From the NCBI GenBank assembly GCA_013389115.1, contig JACADY010000039.1, positions 1 to 64,000 of the forward strand: 64,000 bases of DNA. Direction: 5' to 3'. This document shows, piece by piece, positions 9,010 through 17,810 of the stretch. Position 1 is the first letter of the stretch. The number at the start of each line of letters is the position of its first letter. This DNA is from Alphaproteobacteria bacterium. Lineage in GTDB: Bacteria; Pseudomonadota; Alphaproteobacteria; Micropepsales; Micropepsaceae. Below the pieces are notes generated by a model. It was given only the letters and a program-made list of their open reading frames with translations. It did not search any database and had not been told where the DNA came from. The translations under genes were made by a program, and so were the position numbers.

Positions 9010-9591
9010 ATGGAAACAGCCCCGATGTCGCGCCAATTGCCCAAGGGCGTGATCCGCCCGGCCAAGCTCGCGCATTTCGCCGCAACGGTAAGGAATTTCG
9101 ACAGCGCGGTTGACTGGTACCAAAAGGTCCTCGGCGCGGATATCGGCTTCAGGAACGATGCCTTGTGCTTCCTCAGCTTCGATGAGGAGCATCACCGCGT
9201 GGCCCTGTTGAACGTCGATCAGAAAGACTATCCCCTGCCTGTCAAACTCGAGCCGGGGATAAATCACATCGCCTTCACCTATCATGATCTGGGCGAACTG
9301 CTTGCCACCTATGTGCGCCTCAAGAAGGAAGGCATCCTCCCCGCCTGGACAACCAATCACGGCCCGACAACCTCATTCTACTACGATGGCCCCGGCACAC
9401 GGATCGAGTTGCAGGTCGATAATTTCGCGACCCTTGAGGAACTCGCCGAATGGTTTGCTTCGGGCGCATTCGCGCAGAACCCTATCGGCGTTGACTTCGA
9501 TGCGGACGAGCTGGTCCGTCTCTATGAAGCGGGCGTGCCCGAAGCGGAGCTGAAGCGGCAGGGCTCGGCGGCAAGGAAGGCCGCCGCCTGA
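9010..9591 (+). CDS. VOC-superfamily (glyoxalase / extradiol dioxygenase-like) protein
   Basis: 193 aa, start at the ATG 9010 with GGGAGA upstream. A single VOC module is visible: KLAHFAATVRNFDSAVDWYQKVLGADI (first strand and helix), NHIAFTYHDLGELL, and GTRIELQVDNF. The His of KLAHFA, the His of NHIAF and the Glu of RIELQ are in place to be the metal triad. It resembles the catechol 2,3-dioxygenase-like branch, and being next to a P450 it might act on an oxygenated product, but the terminator between them argues against one transcript. Substrate unknown. Confidence 0.8.
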   Translation: METAPMSRQLPKGVIRPAKLAHFAATVRNFDSAVDWYQKVLGADIGFRNDALCFLSFDEEHHRVALLNVDQKDYPLPVKLEPGINHIAFTYHDLGELLATYVRLKKEGILPAWTTNHGPTTSFYYDGPGTRIELQVDNFATLEELAEWFASGAFAQNPIGVDFDADELVRLYEAGVPEAELKRQGSAARKAAA

Positions 9592-9608
9592 CGCCGCCGG
9601 AAATTCAA

Positions 9609-9636
9609 AGAGCCGCCTTGTTCCAATGGCGGCTCT
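9609..9636. terminator. Bidirectional terminator between VOC gene and degP
   Basis: A perfect 9-bp stem, AGAGCCGCC (9609-9617) with GGCGGCTCT (9628-9636), between two convergent genes. Short T-rich stretches flank it on both strands, so it can serve both. Confidence 0.7.
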
Positions 9637-9663
9637 TCAGCATGACGCGAACGGAAAAAGGGA

Positions 9664-11166
9664 TCAGCTCTGATCGAGCCGCAGCGCGGCAAAGGAAAGC
9701 TCGCCCTTCCGGCTGAGAAGGAGCAGCACGACCTTGCCGTTCGAATCGACCACCTTCTTCACCTTTTCGGTGACATCGCTCGCCTGCATGACCGTTTCCT
9801 GCTGGACCTCGACAATGACATCGCCTTCGCGGATCCGGTTTTCGGCCTGGGCATAGCCCGCCGGGCTCTTGCCCTTGATGCTGGTGACGACGACGCCTTT
9901 CACTTCGGCCGGGATCTCGTACTTCGCACGCAATTCATCCGTGATCGGAGAAAGCGACAACCCGAGCGTATCGACCTGCGTTGCGGTGACACCCGGCTGC
10001 TCCGCCTGAGGCGTCTCGCCCGGGCTCGCAGAGGCGCTTTGCGGCTTTTCCTCGCTCTTTCCAACCGTGATCGTCAGCGTCACCGGCTGGCCCTTGCGCA
10101 AGACCTCGACCTGCACCGCGCGGCCGATTTCGGTCGTGGCAACGATGCGCGGCAGTGAGCGCATGGCGCTGACTTCCTTGCCATCGAAGGTGATGATCAC
10201 ATCGCCCTGCAGCACCCCGCCCTTCGCCGCCGGGCTATCGGGTGTGACTTCGGCGACGAGCGCGCCGCGCGCCTTGTCGATGCCGAGCCCTTCGGCCATG
10301 TCGTCGTTGAGCGACTGCAGGCGAACGCCGATCCAGCCGCGCCGCGCCTCGCCATACTGGCGCAGTTGATCGACGACGCGCTGCACGTCATTGGCGGGAA
10401 TGGCAAAGCCGATGCCGATCGAGCCGCCCGAGGGCGAGATGATCGCGGTGTTCACGCCCACGACTTCGCCGTTCATGTTGAACAGTGGACCGCCGGAATT
10501 GCCCCTATTGATCGCCGCATCCGTCTGGATGAAATCGTCGTAATAGCCGGCATTGATGTCGCGGTTGCGGGCCGAGATGATGCCCACCGACACCGATCCG
10601 CCAAGGCCGAACGGATTGCCGATCGCCATCACCCATTCGCCGACCCGGGCCGTATCGGAATTGGCAAAGCTCACATAAGGCAGATCGTGATCCGCCTTCA
10701 CCTGCAGCACGGCGACATCGGTGCGCTCATCGCGTCCGATGATCGTGGCCTTGAGCTTCGTGCCATCGGTAAAGGTCACCTCGATCTCATCGGCATCCGC
10801 GATGACGTGATTATTGGTGACGATGACCCCTTTGGGATCGATCACGAAACCCGAGCCTAGCGAATTGACGCGTGTGGGACCGCGCTGCTGCTGCTGGTCG
10901 AAGAATTCCTTGAAGAATTCCTCGAAGGGCGAGCCTTCGGGAAGCTGCGGGAAGGGAAAATCCTCCCGGCTCGGCCGCTTGAGCTCCTGCGTCGTCGAAA
11001 TATTGACGACGGCAGGCGACAGGCGATCCGCAAGATCGGCGAAACTGTCGGGAACGGGGGCGGCGACAGCGCTTTCAAGTCCGGCAATGCCGGCTGCGGG
11101 AACACCCGCGAACAGGATGGCGGCGAGTGCGGCCCTGGAGATGAAGGGAGCGATCTGACGAAACAC
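9664..11166 (-). CDS. degP: Periplasmic serine protease, DegP/HtrA family (Do-like)
   Basis: Degrades or refolds damaged envelope proteins. 500 aa from the GTG at 11166, which has AGGAGA upstream and is followed directly by a signal peptide (hydrophobic region residues 10-30, AVAA cleavage site). The trypsin-like triad is readable as H120 (NNHV), D150 (RTDVAV) and S224 (GNSGG). Two PDZ domains follow, the first starting at WIGVRLQSL, with a Ser/Pro/Gln-rich linker between them. It lies downstream of hflK-hflC on the same strand after 229 bp. Confidence 0.95.
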   Translation of the reverse strand: MFRQIAPFISRAALAAILFAGVPAAGIAGLESAVAAPVPDSFADLADRLSPAVVNISTTQELKRPSREDFPFPQLPEGSPFEEFFKEFFDQQQQRGPTRVNSLGSGFVIDPKGVIVTNNHVIADADEIEVTFTDGTKLKATIIGRDERTDVAVLQVKADHDLPYVSFANSDTARVGEWVMAIGNPFGLGGSVSVGIISARNRDINAGYYDDFIQTDAAINRGNSGGPLFNMNGEVVGVNTAIISPSGGSIGIGFAIPANDVQRVVDQLRQYGEARRGWIGVRLQSLNDDMAEGLGIDKARGALVAEVTPDSPAAKGGVLQGDVIITFDGKEVSAMRSLPRIVATTEIGRAVQVEVLRKGQPVTLTITVGKSEEKPQSASASPGETPQAEQPGVTATQVDTLGLSLSPITDELRAKYEIPAEVKGVVVTSIKGKSPAGYAQAENRIREGDVIVEVQQETVMQASDVTEKVKKVVDSNGKVVLLLLSRKGELSFAALRLDQS

Positions 11167-11395
11167 GTGAAAACCTCTCCTACGGGGGAATGGCTGCTGG
11201 GAGGACAGGCCGCCCGGCTGGCCGCTGAAAACATAGCCCCAATTGTGTGGGAAATGAGGCATCGAGCCTGATCACAATTAGAGGAGGAAGATTGACATCC
11301 TCTAACTTCGGTTAAAAGGCCCGGCGCCCTCATTTTTCCCTTGCCGGCGCCGCGCAGCGAGCGCGGCGTATCTTCTATCGAACTGTCACGCCGCC

Positions 11396-12454
11396 CTAAG
11401 GTGTTGCCGGTGCCGGCACGACGGGATCGGGCGTCAGCGGCGTTTCAATGGCAGGTGGCAGTACAGGCGCCTTGGGGATCGTCAATCCGCAGCGCTGGCT
11501 CACCTCCTCGAACAACCGGTCTCGATCCGCGGTCGTTAACAGCGCGCCAACGGGACTTTCAGGCGCAGGCGCGCGCTGCTTCAGATCGCCGAAATACTGG
11601 AAGAACGAGGTATCGGGCGAGAGCACCATGGTGGTCGAATCCTTGCCAAGCGCATTCTCATAGGCCCGCATCGACCGGATGAAGGAATAGAACGCGGCGA
11701 AGCCGGGCTCCCGCTCCTCAAGGAAGGCATAGGCGCAGGCGCGCGCCGATTCGCCCTGGCCGCGCAGGCGTGAGGATTCGGCCTCCGCCGTCGAGCGGAT
11801 GCGCGCAACTTCGGTATCGGCAAGCGCGATCGTCGTCAGATTGCGCTGGCGACCCTCGGCGCGGGCCTGGTTCGCCTCGGCCTGGCGTGCCGTCTTCATG
11901 CGCTCGAAGATGGCGATCCGGTTCTGCTGCGGCAGTTCGACTTGGCGCAGGCGCACATCGACGATCTCGATGCCGAGCCTCTCTTGCGCGATCTTCTCGT
12001 TCACCGTCTCGCGGATCTCCGTCATGATGTCGTCGCGCTGATCCGAGAGCAGCCGCTGGAGCTGATACCTGTTGATGACGATCTGGAGCGAGTTGACGAC
12101 CCGGTTGCGAAGCGAAAGTTCCGCCGCCTCGACGGTGCGCTGCGACTGCACGAACCGCAACGGGTCGACGATCTGCCAGCGGACAAAGGCATCGACGATG
12201 ACGCGCTTCTGGTCCGCGGGCGCAAGTTCCGCCCGTTCCACCGTGAGATCGAGCACGCGCTTCTCATAGATGACGACGTTCTGAAGGAACGGCACCATGA
12301 AGTGCAGCCCGGGTTCGGTCACCTCCGCGATCGGCGCGCCGAACTGCAGAACGATCGCCTGCTTGCGCTGATCGACCGTGAACATCGCGAAATAGGCAAT
12401 GAAAACCGCTGCCGCGACGGCAATGGCAAAGGTTGTTCCAAGGATGCGCAGCAT
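11396..12454 (-). CDS. hflC: HflC, FtsH protease modulator
   Basis: SPFH/stomatin-family membrane protein that assembles with HflK around FtsH and modulates its proteolysis. 352 aa with one N-terminal transmembrane helix (about residues 5-25), the band-7 domain after MFTVDQRKQAIVLQFG, a coiled-coil rich in Ala/Glu/Arg (about residues 180-240) and a proline-rich C-terminal tail of about 30 residues that is longer than in E. coli. It starts three bases after the hflK stop, so the two are one operon. Confidence 0.95.
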   Translation of the reverse strand: MLRILGTTFAIAVAAAVFIAYFAMFTVDQRKQAIVLQFGAPIAEVTEPGLHFMVPFLQNVVIYEKRVLDLTVERAELAPADQKRVIVDAFVRWQIVDPLRFVQSQRTVEAAELSLRNRVVNSLQIVINRYQLQRLLSDQRDDIMTEIRETVNEKIAQERLGIEIVDVRLRQVELPQQNRIAIFERMKTARQAEANQARAEGRQRNLTTIALADTEVARIRSTAEAESSRLRGQGESARACAYAFLEEREPGFAAFYSFIRSMRAYENALGKDSTTMVLSPDTSFFQYFGDLKQRAPAPESPVGALLTTADRDRLFEEVSQRCGLTIPKAPVLPPAIETPLTPDPVVPAPATP

Positions 12455-12457
12455 GGC

Positions 12458-13609
12458 TCAGTTCCCTCCCGGCGCAGGAGCAGGCGTCGCCGCCTGCGGG
12501 CTGGTCGGCCGGCGCAATTCCTGCAGCGGCAGATAGGGCATCACGCCCGCCCCGCCCTGCTTTTCATCGATGATGACCTTGTTCATGCCGGAAAGGACGC
12601 GCTCCATCGTTTCGATGAATATCCGCTCCCGCGTGATATCGGGGGCGCGGCGATACTCGCCGTAAAGCTGAAGCAGGCGCTGCGTCTCACCGCGTGCCTC
12701 GGCAATCGCCTGGATGCGGAAGGCTTCCGCCTGCTGCTTGATCCGCTCAGCCTCGCCGCGCGCTTCAGGAACGACTTTGTTGGCATAGGCGACCGCTTCG
12801 TTCTGCAAGCGCTCGCCCTCCGTGCGCGCCGCCTGCACTTCGCGGAACGCATCGATCACGTCCTGCGGCGGGTCGACGCGCTGAAACTGCACGCGCTGGA
12901 TTTCGATGCCGGCGCGATAGGAATCGAGCGCCGTTTGCAGCATCTGCGCCACCTCAAGCTGAATGGCATCGCGTTTGCCACCGCCCGCGCCGCCCACGCT
13001 CTCCCGGCCAAGCACATCGACCAGCTTGTTGCGCCCGATCACCTCGCGCATCGCGCTTTCGGCAACCGCCCGGATGGAGTTTTCCGGCTTCTCCACATTG
13101 AAGAGATAATCGGCCGCGTCCTTGACGCGATAGACGACCGAGAAATCGATATCGAGGATATTTTCATCCTGCGTCAGCATCAGGCTGTCTTCGCCGCCCG
13201 AGCGCTGTCCGCTTGGACGCGTCCCGCTGGTGGCAAGGTCATAGCCGATGGGCATTGTCACAACGTTCTGCACATCGACCGTTTCGGCCGCCTCGAACGG
13301 CCAGGGCAAGTGATATTGGAGCCCCGAATTGGTGAGCTCCGACAGGCGGCCAAAGCGTGTCTCGACGCCCACTTCGCCTGGGCCGACCTGATAGAAGCCA
13401 CTCGCGAGCCACGCGCCCGCGACCAGAATGGCACCGACGATAAACACGCCCGGCCCGATGGGGCCGCTGGGGATCGCCCGCCTCAGCCGGTCCTGGCTTC
13501 GGCGCAACAATTCCTCAAGATCAGGCGGCTGCGAGCCACCCCGGTTTCCACCGGAAGGGCCCTGTCCCCACGGCCCGCGCCCACCACCACCTTTATTCTC
13601 CCAGGGCAT
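12458..13609 (-). CDS. hflK: HflK, FtsH protease modulator
   Basis: Partner of HflC. 383 aa with a Gly/Pro-rich cytoplasmic N-terminus (MPWENKGGGGRGPWGQ), one transmembrane segment (about residues 50-70), an SPFH domain beginning at FYQVGPGEVGVETRFG and a long helical region. GAGGA lies close upstream of the ATG. It opens the hflK-hflC-degP set and is divergent from mrp across a 239-bp gap that should hold both promoters; I found no convincing box pair there. Confidence 0.95.
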   Translation of the reverse strand: MPWENKGGGGRGPWGQGPSGGNRGGSQPPDLEELLRRSQDRLRRAIPSGPIGPGVFIVGAILVAGAWLASGFYQVGPGEVGVETRFGRLSELTNSGLQYHLPWPFEAAETVDVQNVVTMPIGYDLATSGTRPSGQRSGGEDSLMLTQDENILDIDFSVVYRVKDAADYLFNVEKPENSIRAVAESAMREVIGRNKLVDVLGRESVGGAGGGKRDAIQLEVAQMLQTALDSYRAGIEIQRVQFQRVDPPQDVIDAFREVQAARTEGERLQNEAVAYANKVVPEARGEAERIKQQAEAFRIQAIAEARGETQRLLQLYGEYRRAPDITRERIFIETMERVLSGMNKVIIDEKQGGAGVMPYLPLQELRRPTSPQAATPAPAPGGN

Positions 13610-13848
13610 TCCATTCCTCGTTTCTCACAAAGGCGCCGATCAGCCGCGCCGTATCATCTTCGTGTTTAAGGGGATTCGGGCGGCAGAGCGACGCACCGGC
13701 GATTGTCTTCGTGACTGCCGGGGTTATATGACAGGCACCAAGGTCACGCAAACGACACTTGGCACACAGCCACGCCTTTGGCCCTTGAAAGAAATAAGGT
13801 CGCCGCCCCGCAATTCAAGGCCGGACCGCCACCGATTGAGAGCGCCCC

Positions 13849-14979
13849 ATGTCTTTGGAACTGCACCGGCAGGTGCTTGAATCCCTTGCCAGCATCACGG
13901 ACCCCTTGAGTGGCAGAGATGTCGTTAAGGCGGGGTTGATAACAGGCCTTGCGGTTCATGACGGCCATGTGAGCTTCGCGCTCGAGATCCCGCATGACGC
14001 GGCTCCCAGGATGGAAAAGGTGCGTGCCGCATGCGCCGAGGCGGCGCGCAAGGTTCCAGGCGTCAAGCAGGTGACGGCCGTCTTGACGGCGCACCGGCCC
14101 TCGCCCCAACAGGGCTCACGCGCCGCCTTGTCGCGGGAAGCGGCGACCGAAGGCGCCCCCCGCCCCGGCCCAGCTCCGGCCGGCATTCCCGGCGTGCGCT
14201 CGATCATTGCGGTGGCGAGCGGCAAGGGCGGGGTCGGCAAGTCCACCCTCGCCGTCAACCTGGCACTCGGCCTCGTCGCGCAGGGCCTTAGCGTCGGTCT
14301 CCTCGATGCAGACATCTATGGCCCCTCCGTTCCGCATCTCTTGGGCATCTCGCAAAAGCCGCATTCGGACGGCAAGAAGCTGCACCCGATCGAGCGCTAT
14401 GGTTTGAAGGCCATGTCCATCGGCTTTCTCGTCGACATCGATACGCCGATGATCTGGCGCGGCCCCATGGTCATGAGCGCCTTGACCCAGCTCATGAACG
14501 ATGTCGCCTGGGGCGAGCTTGATGTCATGGTCATCGACATGCCCCCTGGCACCGGCGATGCGCAGCTCACCATCGCCCAGCGCGTGCCGCTCGCCGGCGC
14601 GGTCATCGTCTCGACCCCGCAGGACATCGCCCTCATCGATGCGCGCAAAGGCCTTGCCATGTTCCGAAAGACGCAGGTGCCGATCCTCGGCATAATCGAG
14701 AACATGTCGCGCTACATATGTCCGGAATGCGGCCATGAGGCGCACATCTTCGGCCATGGCGGCGCGCGCGAGACGGCGGCGATGCTGGACTGCGATATGC
14801 TGGGCGAGGTGCCCTTGCACTTGTCGATCCGCGAAACATCCGATGCCGGGCGCCCGGTGATGGTGTCGATGCCCGAAAGCCGCGAGGCCGAAGCCTTCCG
14901 CGCGATCGCAAGGAAGGTCGCGGATAAGCTGGCAGCGGGCTCGCAGGCAAAACCCGCCCCTGCCATTCGGTTTGTCTAG
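13849..14979 (+). CDS. mrp: Iron-sulphur cluster carrier protein, Mrp/ApbC family P-loop ATPase
   Basis: Carries and hands over Fe-S clusters. 376 aa: an N-terminal MIP18/DUF59 domain (residues 1-85), a Pro/Ala linker, then the NBP35-type ATPase with the deviant Walker A SGKGGVGKST near residue 125, the DMPPGTGD motif and the CPECG (CxxC) cluster-binding motif near residue 290. Its TAG stop lies inside the edge (CTAGAG) of an intergenic repeat that begins at 14976. Confidence 0.95.
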   Translation: MSLELHRQVLESLASITDPLSGRDVVKAGLITGLAVHDGHVSFALEIPHDAAPRMEKVRAACAEAARKVPGVKQVTAVLTAHRPSPQQGSRAALSREAATEGAPRPGPAPAGIPGVRSIIAVASGKGGVGKSTLAVNLALGLVAQGLSVGLLDADIYGPSVPHLLGISQKPHSDGKKLHPIERYGLKAMSIGFLVDIDTPMIWRGPMVMSALTQLMNDVAWGELDVMVIDMPPGTGDAQLTIAQRVPLAGAVIVSTPQDIALIDARKGLAMFRKTQVPILGIIENMSRYICPECGHEAHIFGHGGARETAAMLDCDMLGEVPLHLSIRETSDAGRPVMVSMPESREAEAFRAIARKVADKLAAGSQAKPAPAIRFV

Positions 14980-15081
14980 AGCAACGTGCGGAAAAGTGGG
15001 TACCGGTTTTCCGCTAAACGTTGCGACAATTGAAAGGGTTAGAGCGGCGTAGCGATTCTGATTGAATGCACGCCGCTCTAG
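14976..15081. repeat. Two-hairpin intergenic repeat, copy 1
   Basis: About 106 bp bounded by CTAGAG and CTCTAG. Hairpin 1 pairs GCAACGT..GCGGAAAA with TTTTCCGC..ACGTTGC around GTGGGTACCGG; hairpin 2 pairs AGAGCGGCGT with ACGCCGCTCT. The same layout and core (GTGGGTACCGGTTTTCCG, then CGTTGCGACAAT) recurs at 42570 and 43624 and more distantly at 17213. It resembles the palindromic intergenic elements common in alphaproteobacteria. Confidence 0.85.
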
Positions 15082-15082
15082 T

Positions 15083-15121
15083 CAAAACAAGAAGGGCCGG
15101 ACCTCGCGAAAGGCCCGGCCC
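15083..15121 (-). terminator. Terminator of the 15150-15503 gene
   Basis: On the minus strand GGGCCGG pairs with CCGGCCC (15115-15121 with 15094-15100) and is followed by TTCTTGTTTT. It lies 29 bases after the stop codon. Confidence 0.8.
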
Positions 15122-15149
15122 GCTGCATGTCAGAGACGGAAAACCGCGC

Positions 15150-15503
15150 TTAGCGGCCCGCGACGAGCTCGATCATCACCTTCGCGTCGCCTTCGCCCAT
15201 TTCCCACTTGTCGCCAACCGCATGCTCGGCAACGGGATTGCAGATGGGCTTCGCATCGGCCGCCGGCGCGGGCTCCGTCTGCGTCAGGCAGAGCGTGCCG
15301 TCCGTAATCGCCCACGTGCCCTTCATGGTGCCTTGCGGACCCATCGCCTCGAACGTGTTGTCCTTGTTGTAGTGGATCTTGGTCACTTCGCCCTTGGCGT
15401 TGGTGATGACGGTCGTGTTGTCGTAACGGGTCGCCATCGGATCGGCGAAAGCGGCCGTGGAGAAAAGAACTGCGGTGGCCGTGATCATCAGTGTACGAAA
15501 CAT
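15150..15503 (-). CDS. Small exported protein, paralogue A
   Basis: 117 aa with a signal peptide (MFRTLMITATAVLFSTAAFA, cleavage near residue 20). The mature part has TNAKGEVTKIHYNKDNTFEA, GTWAITDGTLCLTQTEP, a PAPAADAKPICN segment with the second of two cysteines, and GDKWEMGEGDAKV. It is clearly related along its whole length to the next gene upstream (15663-16028), so the two arose by tandem duplication. The fold looks like a small beta-rich periplasmic protein; I know no function for it. Confidence 0.8.
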   Translation of the reverse strand: MFRTLMITATAVLFSTAAFADPMATRYDNTTVITNAKGEVTKIHYNKDNTFEAMGPQGTMKGTWAITDGTLCLTQTEPAPAADAKPICNPVAEHAVGDKWEMGEGDAKVMIELVAGR

Positions 15504-15662
15504 CTGTGTATTCTCCGGATAAAGGTTGCTTAAGGCAGGTTGCTTAAGAAACGCCCGCGCCCACTCTGACCGGAAAGGCGAGAGGTTGCCGCCAAGTCGG
15601 CCCTGCCGGTAGGGGACAGGGCCGCCGGCGCGTTACCGCGGCAAAACGAGTGGCTCTAAGGC

Positions 15663-16028
15663 TTAGCGGCCCGCGGTGATCGCGACCGTGATCTTCTGTT
15701 CGCCCTCACCCTGTTCCCACGTATCGCCGGCCTTTTTGTCGGGCTGGACGAGACCGCAGACGGGCTTGGCGTCGGCTGCCGGCGCGGGCTCGGTCTGCGT
15801 GAAGCAGATCTGGTCGGCCGCGACAGCCCAGGTGCCCTTGTGCACGGCGCCGTCGGGCAGCGTCGCTTCATAGGACATGTCTTCATTGATGAAGAGCTTC
15901 GTCACTTCGCTCTTCGCGTTGGTGATCGTGATCGTGTTGCCGAAGGCACCGCCGGGCGTCATATCGGCGGCGAACGCCGCTCCGCTGGCGAGCATGGCAC
16001 TGGTGATGATGGCAAAGATTGTCCGCAT
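15663..16028 (-). CDS. Small exported protein, paralogue B
   Basis: 121 aa with a signal peptide (cleavage near residue 20, AAFAAD). It shares with paralogue A the order TNAKSEVTKLFINEDMSYEA, KGTWAVAADQICFTQTEPAP, DAKPVC and GDTWEQGEGEQKI, including both cysteines. The 159-bp gap between them contains a tandem copy of AGGTTGCTTAAG near 15528-15549 and a GGCCCTG/CAGGGCC hairpin near 15597-15622 that may end this gene's transcript. Function unknown. Confidence 0.8.
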   Translation of the reverse strand: MRTIFAIITSAMLASGAAFAADMTPGGAFGNTITITNAKSEVTKLFINEDMSYEATLPDGAVHKGTWAVAADQICFTQTEPAPAADAKPVCGLVQPDKKAGDTWEQGEGEQKITVAITAGR

Positions 16029-16224
16029 TCTGCGGCCCTCCCCTGATTGGTATCCTCGATAGAGGCGGCTCTTATTAAGTGTCCGCGTGGGAGAGTCCTT
16101 AACCAGTTGAGAGACTCTTGGGAAGCCTTGGCGGAGACGATTTTTTTCGCATGAAGCGTGCCCGCCACGGCCAATCTGACCATGGCGTTAACATGACATT
16201 CATGCCGCGAATCCTATTCGCCGC

Positions 16225-17145
16225 TCATGCCTCATGCGCCAGTCTGAGGCCCGCCTTCCGCCAGGGCATCGAGACCAGTTTTCCCGTTCCTGACAGCGTG
16301 ATGTAGGCCGTCTTCAATCCTTTTCCGCCGAAGCAGATATTGGTGATGAGCGGATCGCCGGGAATGGCGGTGAGCACCGCCTTGCCGCTCTGCGAAATCG
16401 TTGTGATGCCGCTATTGAGGATCGTCGCGACGCATACCCCGCCATCCGCCTGCACGGCGAGCGAATCAAAAAAGCAATAGCCGGGGCCGGATCCGACATA
16501 GTCGCCAGGGACGAGCCCCGTGCCCGGCTTCAGCTTGCCGGTGCCGGGCTTGGCGATATCCGCTTTGAAGAGCCGTCCCGACAGCGTATCGGCCCACATC
16601 ACGCGCGCGCCATCGGGAGAGAGCCCGACACCGTTCGGTGACAACAGGCTGCCGATCGCCCGCACGATCTTTGATCCATCCGCCCGGGCATAATAAAGGC
16701 CGCCCAGCTTGCGCGTTACCGCATCGCCTGCGCCGTGATCGGTGAACCAGAAGCCTCCCTCGCCATCAAAGACGATGTCATTGGGTCCAACGAGCGGCAT
16801 GCCCTCGCATTCGGTATAGAGCGGTTCGGCCTTGCCCGTGGAGAGATCGATGCGCTCGATGCGCCCGCCCGTGTGATCGGCAGGACGCGGGCCAGGGAAC
16901 ATGAGCCCCATGCGCTTGTGGAAATGGAAGGAGCCGCCGTTGTTGGTGACATAGAGTGCGCCATCCGGCCCGATCGCCGCGCCATTGGGTCCGCCGCCCG
17001 GCTTTGAGACCGTCTGCTTTTTCCCGTCCGGCCTGATGCGCGAGATGACGCCGCCCGCGATTTCGGTGAGGATGATGGACCCATCCGCCATGGCGACGGG
17101 GCCTTCGGGAAATTTCAGGCCGGATGCGATTTCTGTCATGCCCAT
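16225..17145 (-). CDS. SMP-30/gluconolactonase/LRE family protein
   Basis: 306 aa six-bladed beta-propeller of the SMP-30 family, whose members are Ca2+ or Zn2+ lactonases or related hydrolases. The expected ligands are visible: Glu in LKFPEGPVAM (residue 14), Asn in VGPNDIVFD and Asp in FFDSLAV. The start has AGAAGGA at good distance. No signal peptide, so it is cytoplasmic. There is no sugar-catabolic neighbour, so the substrate lactone cannot be named. The 196 bp upstream of paralogue B (16029-16224) shows no gene. Confidence 0.88.
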   Translation of the reverse strand: MGMTEIASGLKFPEGPVAMADGSIILTEIAGGVISRIRPDGKKQTVSKPGGGPNGAAIGPDGALYVTNNGGSFHFHKRMGLMFPGPRPADHTGGRIERIDLSTGKAEPLYTECEGMPLVGPNDIVFDGEGGFWFTDHGAGDAVTRKLGGLYYARADGSKIVRAIGSLLSPNGVGLSPDGARVMWADTLSGRLFKADIAKPGTGKLKPGTGLVPGDYVGSGPGYCFFDSLAVQADGGVCVATILNSGITTISQSGKAVLTAIPGDPLITNICFGGKGLKTAYITLSGTGKLVSMPWRKAGLRLAHEA

Positions 17146-17212
17146 GAGAGCGTTTCCTTCTTGATGTTATGGATGGGTATGGGGATGCGACGGATGAGAC
17201 GTGAACGATAAA

Positions 17213-17313
17213 GCATCGTGCCGAAAAGTGGACGCCGGTTTTCGGCGAAACGATGCGATAATACAAAGACCTAACGCATCGGACGCGAAATCGGAATCGC
17301 GTTCGATGCTTTA
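17213..17313. repeat. Two-hairpin intergenic repeat, copy 2 (divergent)
   Basis: Hairpin 1 pairs GCATCGTGCCGAAAA with TTTTCGGCGAAACGATGC, hairpin 2 pairs GCATCGGACGCGA with TCGCGTTCGATGC. The layout and the GTGG..GCCGGTTTTC core match copies 1, 3 and 4, but stems carry compensating changes. It lies between two divergent genes. Confidence 0.75.
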
Positions 17314-17339
17314 GCCCAGTCAGGCGAGGGGAATACAAG

Positions 17340-17807
17340 ATGTCACGGCAGTTCAACATGACGGAAATCGGCACGGTCCGCTCATCTCGCGATGCCGCGA
17401 TCGATGATGCCTGGAACGCGGTGCAGTCGCGCATCGAGATCGATCCCGCCCAGTTCACGCCCGGTGCGGTCGAGAGCCTCGATGGCTTCTCCCACATCGA
17501 GGTGCTGTTCGTCTTCGATCGCGTGCCCGAAACCGAGATCGAGCGTGGCAGCCGCCACCCGCGCGGGCGCACCGATTGGCCAAGAGTCGGCATCTTCGCG
17601 CAGCGCGGCAAGGGGCGCCCCAACCGGATTGGCCTATGCACGTGCCAGCTCTTGCGCGTCGAGGGCTTGACGCTCCATGTGAAGGGGCTCGATGCCATCG
17701 ACGGCACGCCCGTGCTGGATATCAAGCCCTATATGAAGGGCTTCGGCCCGCGCGGCACGGTGAGGGAGCCCGAATGGGCCGCGCAGATCATGGCCTTCTA
17801 CTGGTAG
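17340..17807 (+). CDS. trmO: tRNA m6t6A37 methyltransferase, TrmO/TsaA family
   Basis: SAM-dependent N6-methyltransferase acting on t6A37 of threonine tRNA. 155 aa, the single-domain form. Family motifs are in place: IGTVRS near the start, LDGFSHIEVLFVFDR, the RHPRG region, and GIFAQRGKGRPNRIGL, then LDAIDGTPVLDIKPY. GAGGGGAA lies before the ATG. It ends with TAG three bases from the convergent folA stop. Confidence 0.9.
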   Translation: MSRQFNMTEIGTVRSSRDAAIDDAWNAVQSRIEIDPAQFTPGAVESLDGFSHIEVLFVFDRVPETEIERGSRHPRGRTDWPRVGIFAQRGKGRPNRIGLCTCQLLRVEGLTLHVKGLDAIDGTPVLDIKPYMKGFGPRGTVREPEWAAQIMAFYW

Positions 17808-17810
17808 GGC

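Noticed and set aside
14976-17313. Insertion-sequence remnants
   Set aside because: The repeats are about 100 bp, with no transposase fragments and no consistent target duplications.
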